A DNA stretch of 13,427 nucleotides, from contig DATMLO010000054.1 of NCBI GenBank assembly GCA_035570495.1, forward strand, positions 1 through 13,427, given 5' to 3'. Of this stretch, positions 1 to 6,815 are shown piece after piece. A program made the position numbers and the translations under genes. A model generated the notes under the pieces. That model was not told the DNA's origin, ran no database searches, and saw only the letters and a list, made by a program, of their open reading frames with translations. Each line of letters opens with the position of its first letter. Positions within the stretch are counted from its first letter, which is position 1. The DNA comes from DATARH01 sp035570495 (GTDB taxonomy: Bacteria > Pseudomonadota > Alphaproteobacteria > ATCC43930 > CGMCC-115725).

Positions 1-1
1 C

Positions 2-178
2 TGCATTCCGCTGGGGCAAAAGCAGGGCGACAACCGCGGCCCGTATGGCGGCTGGTTCTGTCCGTGCCACGGTTCGGTCTACGATACCTCGGCCCGCATC
101 CGCCAGGGCCCGGCACCGCTCAACCTTTTCGTGCCACCCTATAAATTCACCTCCGACACCAAGATCACCATCGGTTAG
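2..178 (+). CDS. petA: Ubiquinol-cytochrome c reductase Rieske iron-sulfur subunit, 3' end only
   Basis: Only the last 58 codons are in the window; the 5' part lies upstream. This subunit carries the 2Fe-2S cluster that takes an electron from ubiquinol at the Qo site and passes it to cytochrome c1. The visible part begins at the second cysteine of Rieske box 1 (the disulfide Cys, followed by IPLG). Box 2, CPCHGS, is encoded at about 59-76 and supplies a Cys and a His ligand plus the second disulfide Cys. The family's GPAPLNL and the C-terminal PPYKF segment follow. The stop codon is 7 bases before the petB ATG, and an AGGA that overlaps this stop probably serves as the petB ribosome site. Identification is firm from the box 2 context. 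Confidence 0.95.
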   Translation, partial: CIPLGQKQGDNRGPYGGWFCPCHGSVYDTSARIRQGPAPLNLFVPPYKFTSDTKITIG

Positions 179-185
179 GAACGCC

Positions 186-1445
186 ATGCCCGTAACCGGA
201 ACCGGCCGGATCAGCCGGCTCATTCGCTGGATCGACTACCGTCTGCCATTCGTCGCGATGCTTGAGCACGAGCTCAACGAGTATCCGACGCCGCGCAACT
301 TGAACTACTGGTGGAATTTCGGCTCGCTCGCCGGGATCATCCTGGTGATCATGATCGTCACCGGAATCGTGCTGGCGATGTATTACACGCCAAACGCGAC
401 GATGGCGTTTGACTCGGTCGAGCGCATCATGCGCGACGTCAATTATGGGTGGCTCCTCCGCTATATCCATATGAACGGCGCGTCGATGTTCTTCATGATC
501 GTCTATATCCACATTTTCCGCGGGCTCTATTACGGCTCGTACAAGTACCCGCGCGAGCTGTTGTGGATGCTCGGGGTCATCATCCTGCTCTTGATGATGG
601 CGACGGCGTTCATGGGCTATGTGCTGCCCTGGGGCCAGATGAGCTTCTGGGGCGCGACCGTGATCACCAATCTGTTCTCGGCGATCCCGGTGTTCGGCTC
701 AAAGATCGTGACCTTGCTGTGGGGCGGGTTCACCGTCGGCAACCCAACCCTCAACCGCTTCTTCTCGCTGCACTATCTGCTGCCGTTCATCATCGTCGCG
801 GTGGTCGGGCTGCACCTCGTCGCGCTGCACACGCATGGCTCGAACAACCCGCTCGGCATCGACAGCAAGGGGCCGCAGGATTCGATCCCGTTCCACCCGT
901 ACTACACCGTCAAGGACATGTTCGGCCTGATGGTGTTTCTGATCTTCTTCTCGATCTTCATCTTCTATCTGCCGAACGCGCTTGGCGACCCGCAAAACTA
1001 CATCCCGGCGAACCCGCTGCAGACGCCGCCCGATATCGTGCCCGAATGGTACTTCCTGCCGTTCTACGCGATCCTGCGGTCGATGACATTTGACGTACTG
1101 GGCATCCCCAGCAAGCTGATCGGCGTCACGCTGATGTTCTCGTCGATCATCGTGCTTTTTCTGCTGCCATGGCTCGACACGTCGCGGGTGCGCAGCGCGC
1201 GGTTCCGGCCGATCTACAAAAAGATCTTCTGGCTCCTGGTGATCGACGTTTTCACTCTCGGCTATGTCGGCGCGCATCCGCCGGCGGGCACGACCGTCAT
1301 CATCGGCCAGATCGCCACAGCCTATTATTTCTTCCATTTCCTGATCCTGTTCCCGCTGCTCGGCAAGCTCGAGCGGCCGCGGCCGCTGCCAAACAGCATC
1401 GGCGCGGCGGTGCTTGGGCCGGCGGCTGTGGGCGGGGGAAACTGA
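186..1445 (+). CDS. petB: Cytochrome b of the bc1 complex
   Basis: Membrane core of complex III, holding both b haems and the Qo and Qi quinone sites. The 419-residue product has the usual length for a bacterial cytochrome b that is not fused to c1. Four haem-ligand histidines are visible as two pairs spaced 14 apart: His95/His109 and His196/His210. The Qo-site PEWY motif is at residues 286-289, inside PEWYFLPFYAILRS. Many hydrophobic membrane segments are present, including residues 48-66, 125-145, 197-215 and 246-262. I chose ATG 186 because AGGA lies just upstream and the protein then starts like known cytochromes b. The same frame is open back to 45, but that extension would overlap petA and is Arg/Ser/Pro-rich. 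The stop is 1 base before petC. Confidence 0.97.
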   Translation: MPVTGTGRISRLIRWIDYRLPFVAMLEHELNEYPTPRNLNYWWNFGSLAGIILVIMIVTGIVLAMYYTPNATMAFDSVERIMRDVNYGWLLRYIHMNGASMFFMIVYIHIFRGLYYGSYKYPRELLWMLGVIILLLMMATAFMGYVLPWGQMSFWGATVITNLFSAIPVFGSKIVTLLWGGFTVGNPTLNRFFSLHYLLPFIIVAVVGLHLVALHTHGSNNPLGIDSKGPQDSIPFHPYYTVKDMFGLMVFLIFFSIFIFYLPNALGDPQNYIPANPLQTPPDIVPEWYFLPFYAILRSMTFDVLGIPSKLIGVTLMFSSIIVLFLLPWLDTSRVRSARFRPIYKKIFWLLVIDVFTLGYVGAHPPAGTTVIIGQIATAYYFFHFLILFPLLGKLERPRPLPNSIGAAVLGPAAVGGGN

Positions 1446-1446
1446 C

Positions 1447-2274
1447 ATGCAGAAGTTAGCTTTCGCCGTGGCTGCCACCGTGGCGCTCGCCATGGGCGCC
1501 GCGGGCATCGCCCAGGCTCAGGAAGCCGAGACGCCCACGCTGCCGCACCAGGAATGGTCGTTCGAGGGCGTCTTCGGTACCTATGACGAGGCGGCGCTGC
1601 AGCGCGGCTTCCAGGTCTACAAAGAGGTCTGCTCGGCCTGTCACCAGGTCAAGCATCTCGCCTTCCGCGACCTGGCCGAGATCGGTTACAGCGAAGACCA
1701 GGTGAAGGGGCTTGCCGCCCAATACCAGGTCACCGACGGCCCCAACGATCAGGGCGATATGTACCAGCGCCCGGCCAAGCCGTCCGATCCGATCCCCGGC
1801 CCATTCGCCAACGACAACGCCGCGCGCGCAGCCAATAACGGGGCGCTGCCACCCGATCTGTCGCTGATCGTCAAGGCGCGCGAGGGCGGCCCCGACTACG
1901 TCTACGGGATCCTGACCGGGTTCAAGCAGGCGCCGGCCGACTTCAAGATGCAGCCGGGGATGAACTACAACGAATACTTTCCCGGCCACCAGATCGCGAT
2001 GCCGCCGCCGCTGCAAGCGGACGGCCAGCTCACTTACGCCGACACCACCAAGGCAACGGTGGCGCAGATGGCGCATGACGTGGCGACGTTCCTCTCCTGG
2101 GCGGCCGAACCGAACCTCAACGAGCGGCACCGCATGGGCGCCAAGGTGATCCTGTTCCTGGTGATCGCCGCCGGCATCTTCTATGCGGCGAAGCGCCGGG
2201 TCTGGGCGAGCCTGCACGGCCATGGCGGCGGCGGTCACGGCCAAGCCGCGACGCAAGCGGGCGACGACGACTAG
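1447..2274 (+). CDS. petC: Cytochrome c1 of the bc1 complex
   Basis: Membrane-anchored c-type cytochrome that takes electrons from the Rieske protein and gives them to soluble cytochrome c. It is 275 residues. An N-terminal signal peptide (residues 1-24, probable cut after AQA) directs the haem domain to the periplasm. The covalent haem site is CSACH at residues 62-66. The likely axial Met is Met185 in IAMPPPL, following the c1-typical GMNYNEYFPGHQ. One C-terminal membrane helix (about 231-249) is followed by a basic stretch and then a Gly/His-rich tail ending in DDD. ATG 1447 is chosen because it gives a clean signal peptide and has GGGGGAA upstream; an in-frame ATG at 1414 would lie inside petB. 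Separate b and c1 genes differ from the fused fbcH arrangement of Bradyrhizobium. Confidence 0.96.
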   Translation: MQKLAFAVAATVALAMGAAGIAQAQEAETPTLPHQEWSFEGVFGTYDEAALQRGFQVYKEVCSACHQVKHLAFRDLAEIGYSEDQVKGLAAQYQVTDGPNDQGDMYQRPAKPSDPIPGPFANDNAARAANNGALPPDLSLIVKAREGGPDYVYGILTGFKQAPADFKMQPGMNYNEYFPGHQIAMPPPLQADGQLTYADTTKATVAQMAHDVATFLSWAAEPNLNERHRMGAKVILFLVIAAGIFYAAKRRVWASLHGHGGGGHGQAATQAGDDD

Positions 2275-2302
2275 ACACCTCGCGATCTGCTAGGATCGTC
2301 CG

Positions 2303-3178
2303 ATGACAAACACTGTCGTCGGCATTATTGGCGGGAGTGGGCTCTATGAGATCGACGGGCTCACCGACGTCACGTGGCGACGGGTCGCGAGCCCGTTTGG
2401 CGATCCCTCCGACGAATTCTGCTTTGGCCGGCTAGACGGCCAACCGGTCGTGTTTCTGCCGCGGCATGGGCGCGGCCATCCTCTGCCGCCGTCGGGCATC
2501 AATTTCCGCGCCAATATCGACGCACTGAAGCGCTGCGGCGTCACCGACATCATTTCGCTGTCCGCGGTCGGCAGCCTGCGCGAAGATCTCGCGCCCGGCG
2601 ATTTTGTGCTGGTCGACCAGTTCATCGATCGCACCTTTGCGCGGGAAAAGAGCTTCTTCGGGCCGGGCTGCGTCGCACACGTGTCGATGGCGCATCCGGT
2701 GTGCGGCCGGGTCGGTGACGCGCTCGCCGCCGCCGGCGAACCGGCGGGCATCGCGCTAAAGCGCGGCGGCACCTATCTCGTCATGGAGGGGCCGCAATTC
2801 TCGACCCTCGCCGAGAGCAATCTCTACCGCTCCTGGGGCTGCGACGTGATCGGCATGACCAACATGCCCGAGGCAAAGCTCGCCCGCGAGGCGGAGATTT
2901 GCTACGCGACCGTAGCGATGGTCACCGACTACGATTGCTGGCACCCCGGACACGACGCGGTGACCGTGGACATGATCCTCAAGGTGCTGTTCGCCAATGC
3001 CGAAAAGGCCAAGGCGCTGGTCAAGAGCGTCGTGCCGCTGTTAGCCCGGCACGAAGGCCCCTGCCCGCATGGCTGCCGCCATGCGCTCGACCATGCGCTG
3101 ATCACCGCGCCCGCCGCACGCGACCCCGCGCTTGTCGCCAAGCTCGACGCGGTCGCCGGCCGGGTGTTGAGGGGCTAG
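2303..3178 (+). CDS. mtnP: S-methyl-5'-thioadenosine phosphorylase
   Basis: Splits 5'-methylthioadenosine (by-product of polyamine and homoserine-lactone synthesis) with phosphate into adenine and 5-methylthioribose-1-phosphate, in the cytoplasm. The 291-residue product has the usual family length. Motifs in order: IGGSGLY near residues 9-15, phosphate-binding PRHGRGH 53-59, NFRANI 67-72, SAVGSL 87-92, MEGPQFST 161-168, GMTNMPE 184-190 and TDYDCW 208-213. The two aspartates of TDYD are those that select a 6-aminopurine in MTA phosphorylases, which favours MTA over inosine/guanosine as substrate. AGGA sits about 8 bases before the ATG. It lies 28 bases after petC and 3 bases before mtnA, so it is probably cotranscribed with mtnA and perhaps with petABC. 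Confidence 0.93.
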   Translation: MTNTVVGIIGGSGLYEIDGLTDVTWRRVASPFGDPSDEFCFGRLDGQPVVFLPRHGRGHPLPPSGINFRANIDALKRCGVTDIISLSAVGSLREDLAPGDFVLVDQFIDRTFAREKSFFGPGCVAHVSMAHPVCGRVGDALAAAGEPAGIALKRGGTYLVMEGPQFSTLAESNLYRSWGCDVIGMTNMPEAKLAREAEICYATVAMVTDYDCWHPGHDAVTVDMILKVLFANAEKAKALVKSVVPLLARHEGPCPHGCRHALDHALITAPAARDPALVAKLDAVAGRVLRG

Positions 3179-3181
3179 GGC

Positions 3182-4285
3182 ATGAACGTCAACGGCCGGC
3201 CGACGCGGATGATCTGGCTCGCCAAAGACGGGCGTACGGTCGAGATCATCGACCAGCGCCTGTTGCCGCACGAACTGGTGATCGCGCGGCTCGCGTCACT
3301 TGACGACGCGGCACGGGCGATCAAGGACATGGCGGTACGCGGCGCGCCGCTGATCGGCGCGACCGCAGCCTATGGCATGGCACTGGCGGCGGAGGCTGAC
3401 CCGTCCGAGCCGGGTCTCGCCCGCGCGAGCGAAGTGCTGGCGGCGACGAGGCCGACCGCGGTCAATCTGCGCTGGGCGCTCGACGACATGCGGCGGACCC
3501 TGTCGCCGCTACCGGCGAGCCGCCGGCACGCGGCGGCGCTCGGCCGCGCCGGCGAGATCGCCGACGAGGATGTCGCGATCAACCGCGCGATCGGCGAGCA
3601 TGGCCTGCCGCTCATCGAGGCGGTGCAGCGCCACAAGAAAAGCGAGCGGATCAACATCCTCACCCATTGCAATGCCGGCTGGCTGGCGACGGTTGATTGG
3701 GGCACCGCGCTGGCGCCGATCTACCGCGCGCATGATTCCGGCATCCCGGTGCATGTCTGGGTCGACGAGACGCGCCCGCGTAACCAGGGCGCCAGTCTCA
3801 CCGCCTGGGAGCTGCTGCAACACGGCGTGCCGCACACGATGATCGCCGACAATGCCGGCGGCCATCTGATGCGGCGCGGCATGGTCGATCTTTGCATCAC
3901 CGGCACCGATCGCACGACGGCAAACGGCGACGTCGCGAACAAGATCGGCACCTATCTCAAGGCGCTGGCGGCGCACGACAACAACGTGCCGTTTTATGTC
4001 GCGCTACCCTCTCCGACGATCGATTGGACGCTCGATGACGGCGATGCGATCCCGATCGAGGAGCGCAGCCAGCGCGAGGTCACGCATATCGCCGGCTGGA
4101 CGGACGCCGGCGCGCGGGTCGAGGTGCGTATCACCCCGGAGGGCAGCCGGGCGGCGAACCCGGCCTTTGACGTGACGCCGGCACGGCTTGTCACCGGCCT
4201 CATCACCGAGCGCGGGGTATGCCCCGCGTCGCGCGAGGGGCTGCTGGGGCTGTTCCCCGAGCGCCGAGATCGCGGCGCGGCTTAG
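3182..4285 (+). CDS. mtnA: Methylthioribose-1-phosphate isomerase
   Basis: Converts 5-methylthioribose-1-phosphate, the mtnP product, to methylthioribulose-1-phosphate. It is 367 residues, normal for MtnA. Visible motifs: AVRGAPLIGA at 51-60, THCNAGWLAT at 161-170 with the expected catalytic Cys163, WVDETRPRNQGA at 193-204, ADNAGG at 222-227, GTDRTTANGDVANKIGTY at 241-258 with the expected catalytic Asp243, and PFYVALP at 270-276. The family usually has GADR where this protein has GTDR, a mild change. It belongs to the eIF2B-like family, but the Cys and Asp pair together with the mtnP neighbour makes MtnA the best call. A second in-frame ATG lies at 3209; the upstream one is kept because it directly follows the mtnP stop. 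No later pathway enzyme (mtnB, mtnC, mtnD, mtnK or an aldolase) is in the window. Confidence 0.93.
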   Translation: MNVNGRPTRMIWLAKDGRTVEIIDQRLLPHELVIARLASLDDAARAIKDMAVRGAPLIGATAAYGMALAAEADPSEPGLARASEVLAATRPTAVNLRWALDDMRRTLSPLPASRRHAAALGRAGEIADEDVAINRAIGEHGLPLIEAVQRHKKSERINILTHCNAGWLATVDWGTALAPIYRAHDSGIPVHVWVDETRPRNQGASLTAWELLQHGVPHTMIADNAGGHLMRRGMVDLCITGTDRTTANGDVANKIGTYLKALAAHDNNVPFYVALPSPTIDWTLDDGDAIPIEERSQREVTHIAGWTDAGARVEVRITPEGSRAANPAFDVTPARLVTGLITERGVCPASREGLLGLFPERRDRGAA

Positions 4286-5488
4286 TTACTGCGGCGCGCC
4301 GCGCTTGGCGTCGGCAGCCTCGTCGACACTGGCGAAATAGAGCGACGGATCGGCGGCGCGCACTCGCGCCTCGGGCAGGCCCAGTTCGCGGCGGACGATA
4401 TTGGCGCCCTCGACGAGGCTGACGCATTTGTAATAGGCGATGCGGCGCGACAGGCCTTCACGGCCAAAGCCGCAATCGGTCGTAACGATCAGCCGCTCGG
4501 GCGGAATGTATTCGAGCGCGCGGCGGATCAGATCGGCGACATGCTCGGGCGGTTCGACCACGGTATTGCAGTGGTTGATGACGCCGATGCCGATCTTCTT
4601 GTCGGTCTTGTATTTGCCGAACAGCGCCAGCTCCTTGCCGTTGCTGCTGCACGCCTCGAAGGTCAGCACGTCGCAATTGAGCTGCAGCAAATGCGGCAGC
4701 GCACGCTCGTAGCTCGGCACCTCCCAATAGACACGCTGCTGGTTGGGGTTGCCCCAGCAGGTATGCACCCAGATTTCGGCATCGACCCCCACCAGCTGGC
4801 GGTTGAACGCTTCGGTCTGGAATTCGAGGTCCTTGTCGGTCGTGTCGGGGCGGGTCGTCATGCCGTGGTGGCGCGGCTCCTCGACCTGGATCAGCGGGCA
4901 GCCAGCGGCGGCCAGCTCGCGGAACTCGGCGTTCATGATGTCGCACAGATCGAGCACCAGCGCCTTGTCGTCCTTGTAATGCTCGTCCCACAGCATGCTG
5001 GCCATGCCGGGCGCGCAAATGGCGCCGAACTTGACCGGCTTGTCGGTGAGGCGCTGCGCGACCTGCCAGATCGCACTGTATTCGAGCGGCCCACGGGTCA
5101 GCTTGTCGGCGACGATCGCCGGCTGATAGGCCTCCTGAACCTCCCAGAGGATGTGGCCGGGCTTGAGCCCGTGGCGGCCCATCCAGCCGCGCGAGGTCGA
5201 GCGATGACCCTTGATGCCGTTGAGGCGCTCGATCGGGTAGAAAAACCACGACTTGCCGCCGACATTCAGGTCGAAGCGGCTGTCGCCATCGGTGACGATA
5301 TCGAGCCCGGCCGCCTCCTGCGCGTTGATAACCGCGGCGACCGCGTCGATGTACTGCTCACGAAACATCGAGTCGCCCATCGCCGCCTTGAACGAGCGGC
5401 CGTCGAGGTTCTGGTCGTACCAAAGCGGGCGCGGGTAGGAACCGGTGATCGCGGTCGGCATGACCATGTCACGCGTGGTCTTGAGCAT
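4286..5488 (-). CDS. MetE C-terminal-type (cobalamin-independent methionine synthase-like) methyltransferase
   Basis: A 400-residue protein matching only the catalytic C-terminal barrel of MetE (COG0620/UROD-like fold), without the N-terminal half of full-length MetE. All four expected zinc ligands can be placed: His242 and Cys244 in WVHTCWGN, Glu278 in TFEAC, and Cys339 in TTDCGFGR. The start region has GSYPRP (16-21) and TDGDSRFD (66-73); the equivalent in classical MetE has a Glu (HGE/DGE) where this protein has Asp69. Zinc binding suggests methyl transfer to a thiol, but the methyl donor and acceptor cannot be read from sequence. AAAGGA precedes the ATG. It is the last gene of the ADH-TPR operon, 17 bases after the TPR gene. 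Its stop abuts the mtnA stop. Methionine formation is plausible given the mtn neighbours but unproven. Confidence 0.85.
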   Translation of the reverse strand: MLKTTRDMVMPTAITGSYPRPLWYDQNLDGRSFKAAMGDSMFREQYIDAVAAVINAQEAAGLDIVTDGDSRFDLNVGGKSWFFYPIERLNGIKGHRSTSRGWMGRHGLKPGHILWEVQEAYQPAIVADKLTRGPLEYSAIWQVAQRLTDKPVKFGAICAPGMASMLWDEHYKDDKALVLDLCDIMNAEFRELAAAGCPLIQVEEPRHHGMTTRPDTTDKDLEFQTEAFNRQLVGVDAEIWVHTCWGNPNQQRVYWEVPSYERALPHLLQLNCDVLTFEACSSNGKELALFGKYKTDKKIGIGVINHCNTVVEPPEHVADLIRRALEYIPPERLIVTTDCGFGREGLSRRIAYYKCVSLVEGANIVRRELGLPEARVRAADPSLYFASVDEAADAKRGAPQ

Positions 5489-5505
5489 GGAACGTCCTTT
5501 CCCGA

Positions 5506-6813
5506 TCAGTGCAGCGCGGCCAACCCGGCGACTGGGACGTCCGCGCCGCCGCGTGGTCGCGTGCTTAGCATTCGCCGCGCATCCTCCGTCCGATCCGCGC
5601 CGAGATAGGCCTTCAGCAAGGTGAACCTCACCAAATCGGCCTGCGCGAGGCTGCCGCCTATGCGTTCGAGCTGGCCGGCGATCGGTTCGAGCGTATCGAT
5701 CGCGGCGGCGAAATCTCGCCGTTCGAACGCGGCGAAACCGTCAGCCACCGTCTGCACCAGCGAACCCGAGGGATAACGGCCGACGCGCGCGAGCGTGTCG
5801 ATCTGCTCGGCGCGCGTCGCCAGCGACGGATCATCGCCAGCCACGACCTGCGCCAACGCGATGTGTATGTCGGTAAAGGCGACGCCGGGGCCTCGAAACA
5901 TGGTGTTCGCGAAATCGTACAGGGTGCGCCACGCCGCACCGTCGCGGGGATGCCCGGCCAGTTCCCACCGCCACAGGAACGAAACGGCGTCCGTTATCTT
6001 GCCACGAGCCGGCCCGGTATGCGCGGCGGGGCCAATCGCATCCTCGAAGACCCGCAACGCCGCCGCCGTATCACCAACCTCGATATGGCCGAGCGCAAGA
6101 TGCCAGTTGAGATGGCTGAACAGCAGGCCGTCGCGGGGATAATCCGGAAGCCAGGGCGCGAGAAAGGCGCGCGCCGTGTTCGGATCGCCCTCCTCGTAGC
6201 AGAGATGCGCGCGGGCATGCGCCACCCAGGGGTTTCGCGGGTTCTGCGCAAAGGAACGATCGATCTTCTCGCGGGCGGCATCGTATTGGCCGTTTTCTGA
6301 AAGCGCCATCCCGTGATGCGCGGTAAACCACCAGTCGTCGTCGCCATAGCTCGACTCCAGCCCATCGAGCAGCGCGCGCAGCATGCGCTTCTGGCCGGCG
6401 CGACCCGAACTGCCGATCAGGCCGTTGGTAAAGGCCGCGGTGCTAAGCACCAACGCGTCGCGCGGCCATTCTTTGAGATGCGCGGGCAATGCGACGAGCG
6501 CCGCCTCGGAATCGCCGGCCACGAGCAGGTCGAAAAAGGCGATGTGGCTGGCTTCACGAAGCGTGACACCGGTGGCGAAAGACTTCGCCGCCGCGATCGA
6601 CGCGCGCGCTCCCGCCGCATCCCCGCGCTCGAGCGACGCGTGCGCCTTGACAGCATGGGCCAACGCAAAACCCGGGTCCGCCGCGATCGCCCGGTCGAAC
6701 CCCTCGATCGCGCCGGGATACATGGTCAGCTTTGCCGCGCAACCCTCGACATAGGCGTCGCGCGCGGCCGACGACGCGGTCGTTAGCGGAAGCTCGTAGC
6801 GGTCGCTCAGCAT
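5506..6813 (-). CDS. TPR protein resembling the TTC38 family
   Basis: A 435-residue soluble protein with no signal peptide or membrane helix, made of degenerate tetratricopeptide-type helix pairs. From memory it matches the human TTC38 pattern along its length: LPLTTASSAARDAY near the start, AADPGFALAHA (44-54), TLREASHIAF (84-93), NPRNPWVAHARAH (191-203), HLNWHLALGHIEVGD (234-248), KITDAVSFLWRWELAG (272-287), FTDIHIAL (313-320) and ERIGGSLAQADLV (383-395). TPR proteins usually act as binding scaffolds; no catalytic role is established for this family that I know of. It starts 2 bases after the alcohol dehydrogenase stop and ends 17 bases before the MetE-like gene, so it should be cotranscribed with both and may depend on translational coupling. 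No strong Shine-Dalgarno motif is visible before its ATG. Confidence 0.85.
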   Translation of the reverse strand: MLSDRYELPLTTASSAARDAYVEGCAAKLTMYPGAIEGFDRAIAADPGFALAHAVKAHASLERGDAAGARASIAAAKSFATGVTLREASHIAFFDLLVAGDSEAALVALPAHLKEWPRDALVLSTAAFTNGLIGSSGRAGQKRMLRALLDGLESSYGDDDWWFTAHHGMALSENGQYDAAREKIDRSFAQNPRNPWVAHARAHLCYEEGDPNTARAFLAPWLPDYPRDGLLFSHLNWHLALGHIEVGDTAAALRVFEDAIGPAAHTGPARGKITDAVSFLWRWELAGHPRDGAAWRTLYDFANTMFRGPGVAFTDIHIALAQVVAGDDPSLATRAEQIDTLARVGRYPSGSLVQTVADGFAAFERRDFAAAIDTLEPIAGQLERIGGSLAQADLVRFTLLKAYLGADRTEDARRMLSTRPRGGADVPVAGLAALH

Positions 6814-6815
6814 CG

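Noticed and set aside
45..185. N-terminal extension of cytochrome b
   Set aside because: The stretch overlaps the Rieske gene in another frame, and the start at 186 has a ribosome site and gives normal length.
699..1508. Open frame of 269 codons on the - strand opposite petB and petC
   Set aside because: It covers two firmly identified genes, is dominated by Arg, Asp, Glu and Gln, and shows no motif.
2284..2299. Short dyad CGATC...GATCG before mtnP
   Set aside because: Arms are only 5 bases and would arise often by chance in GC-rich DNA; it overlaps the ribosome site but the support is too weak.
4541..5608. Long open frame on the + strand (355 codons) opposite the MetE-like gene
   Set aside because: It is antisense to a gene with clear family motifs, has Arg/Ala-rich composition with no recognisable domain, and is the kind of false frame that high third-position GC creates.
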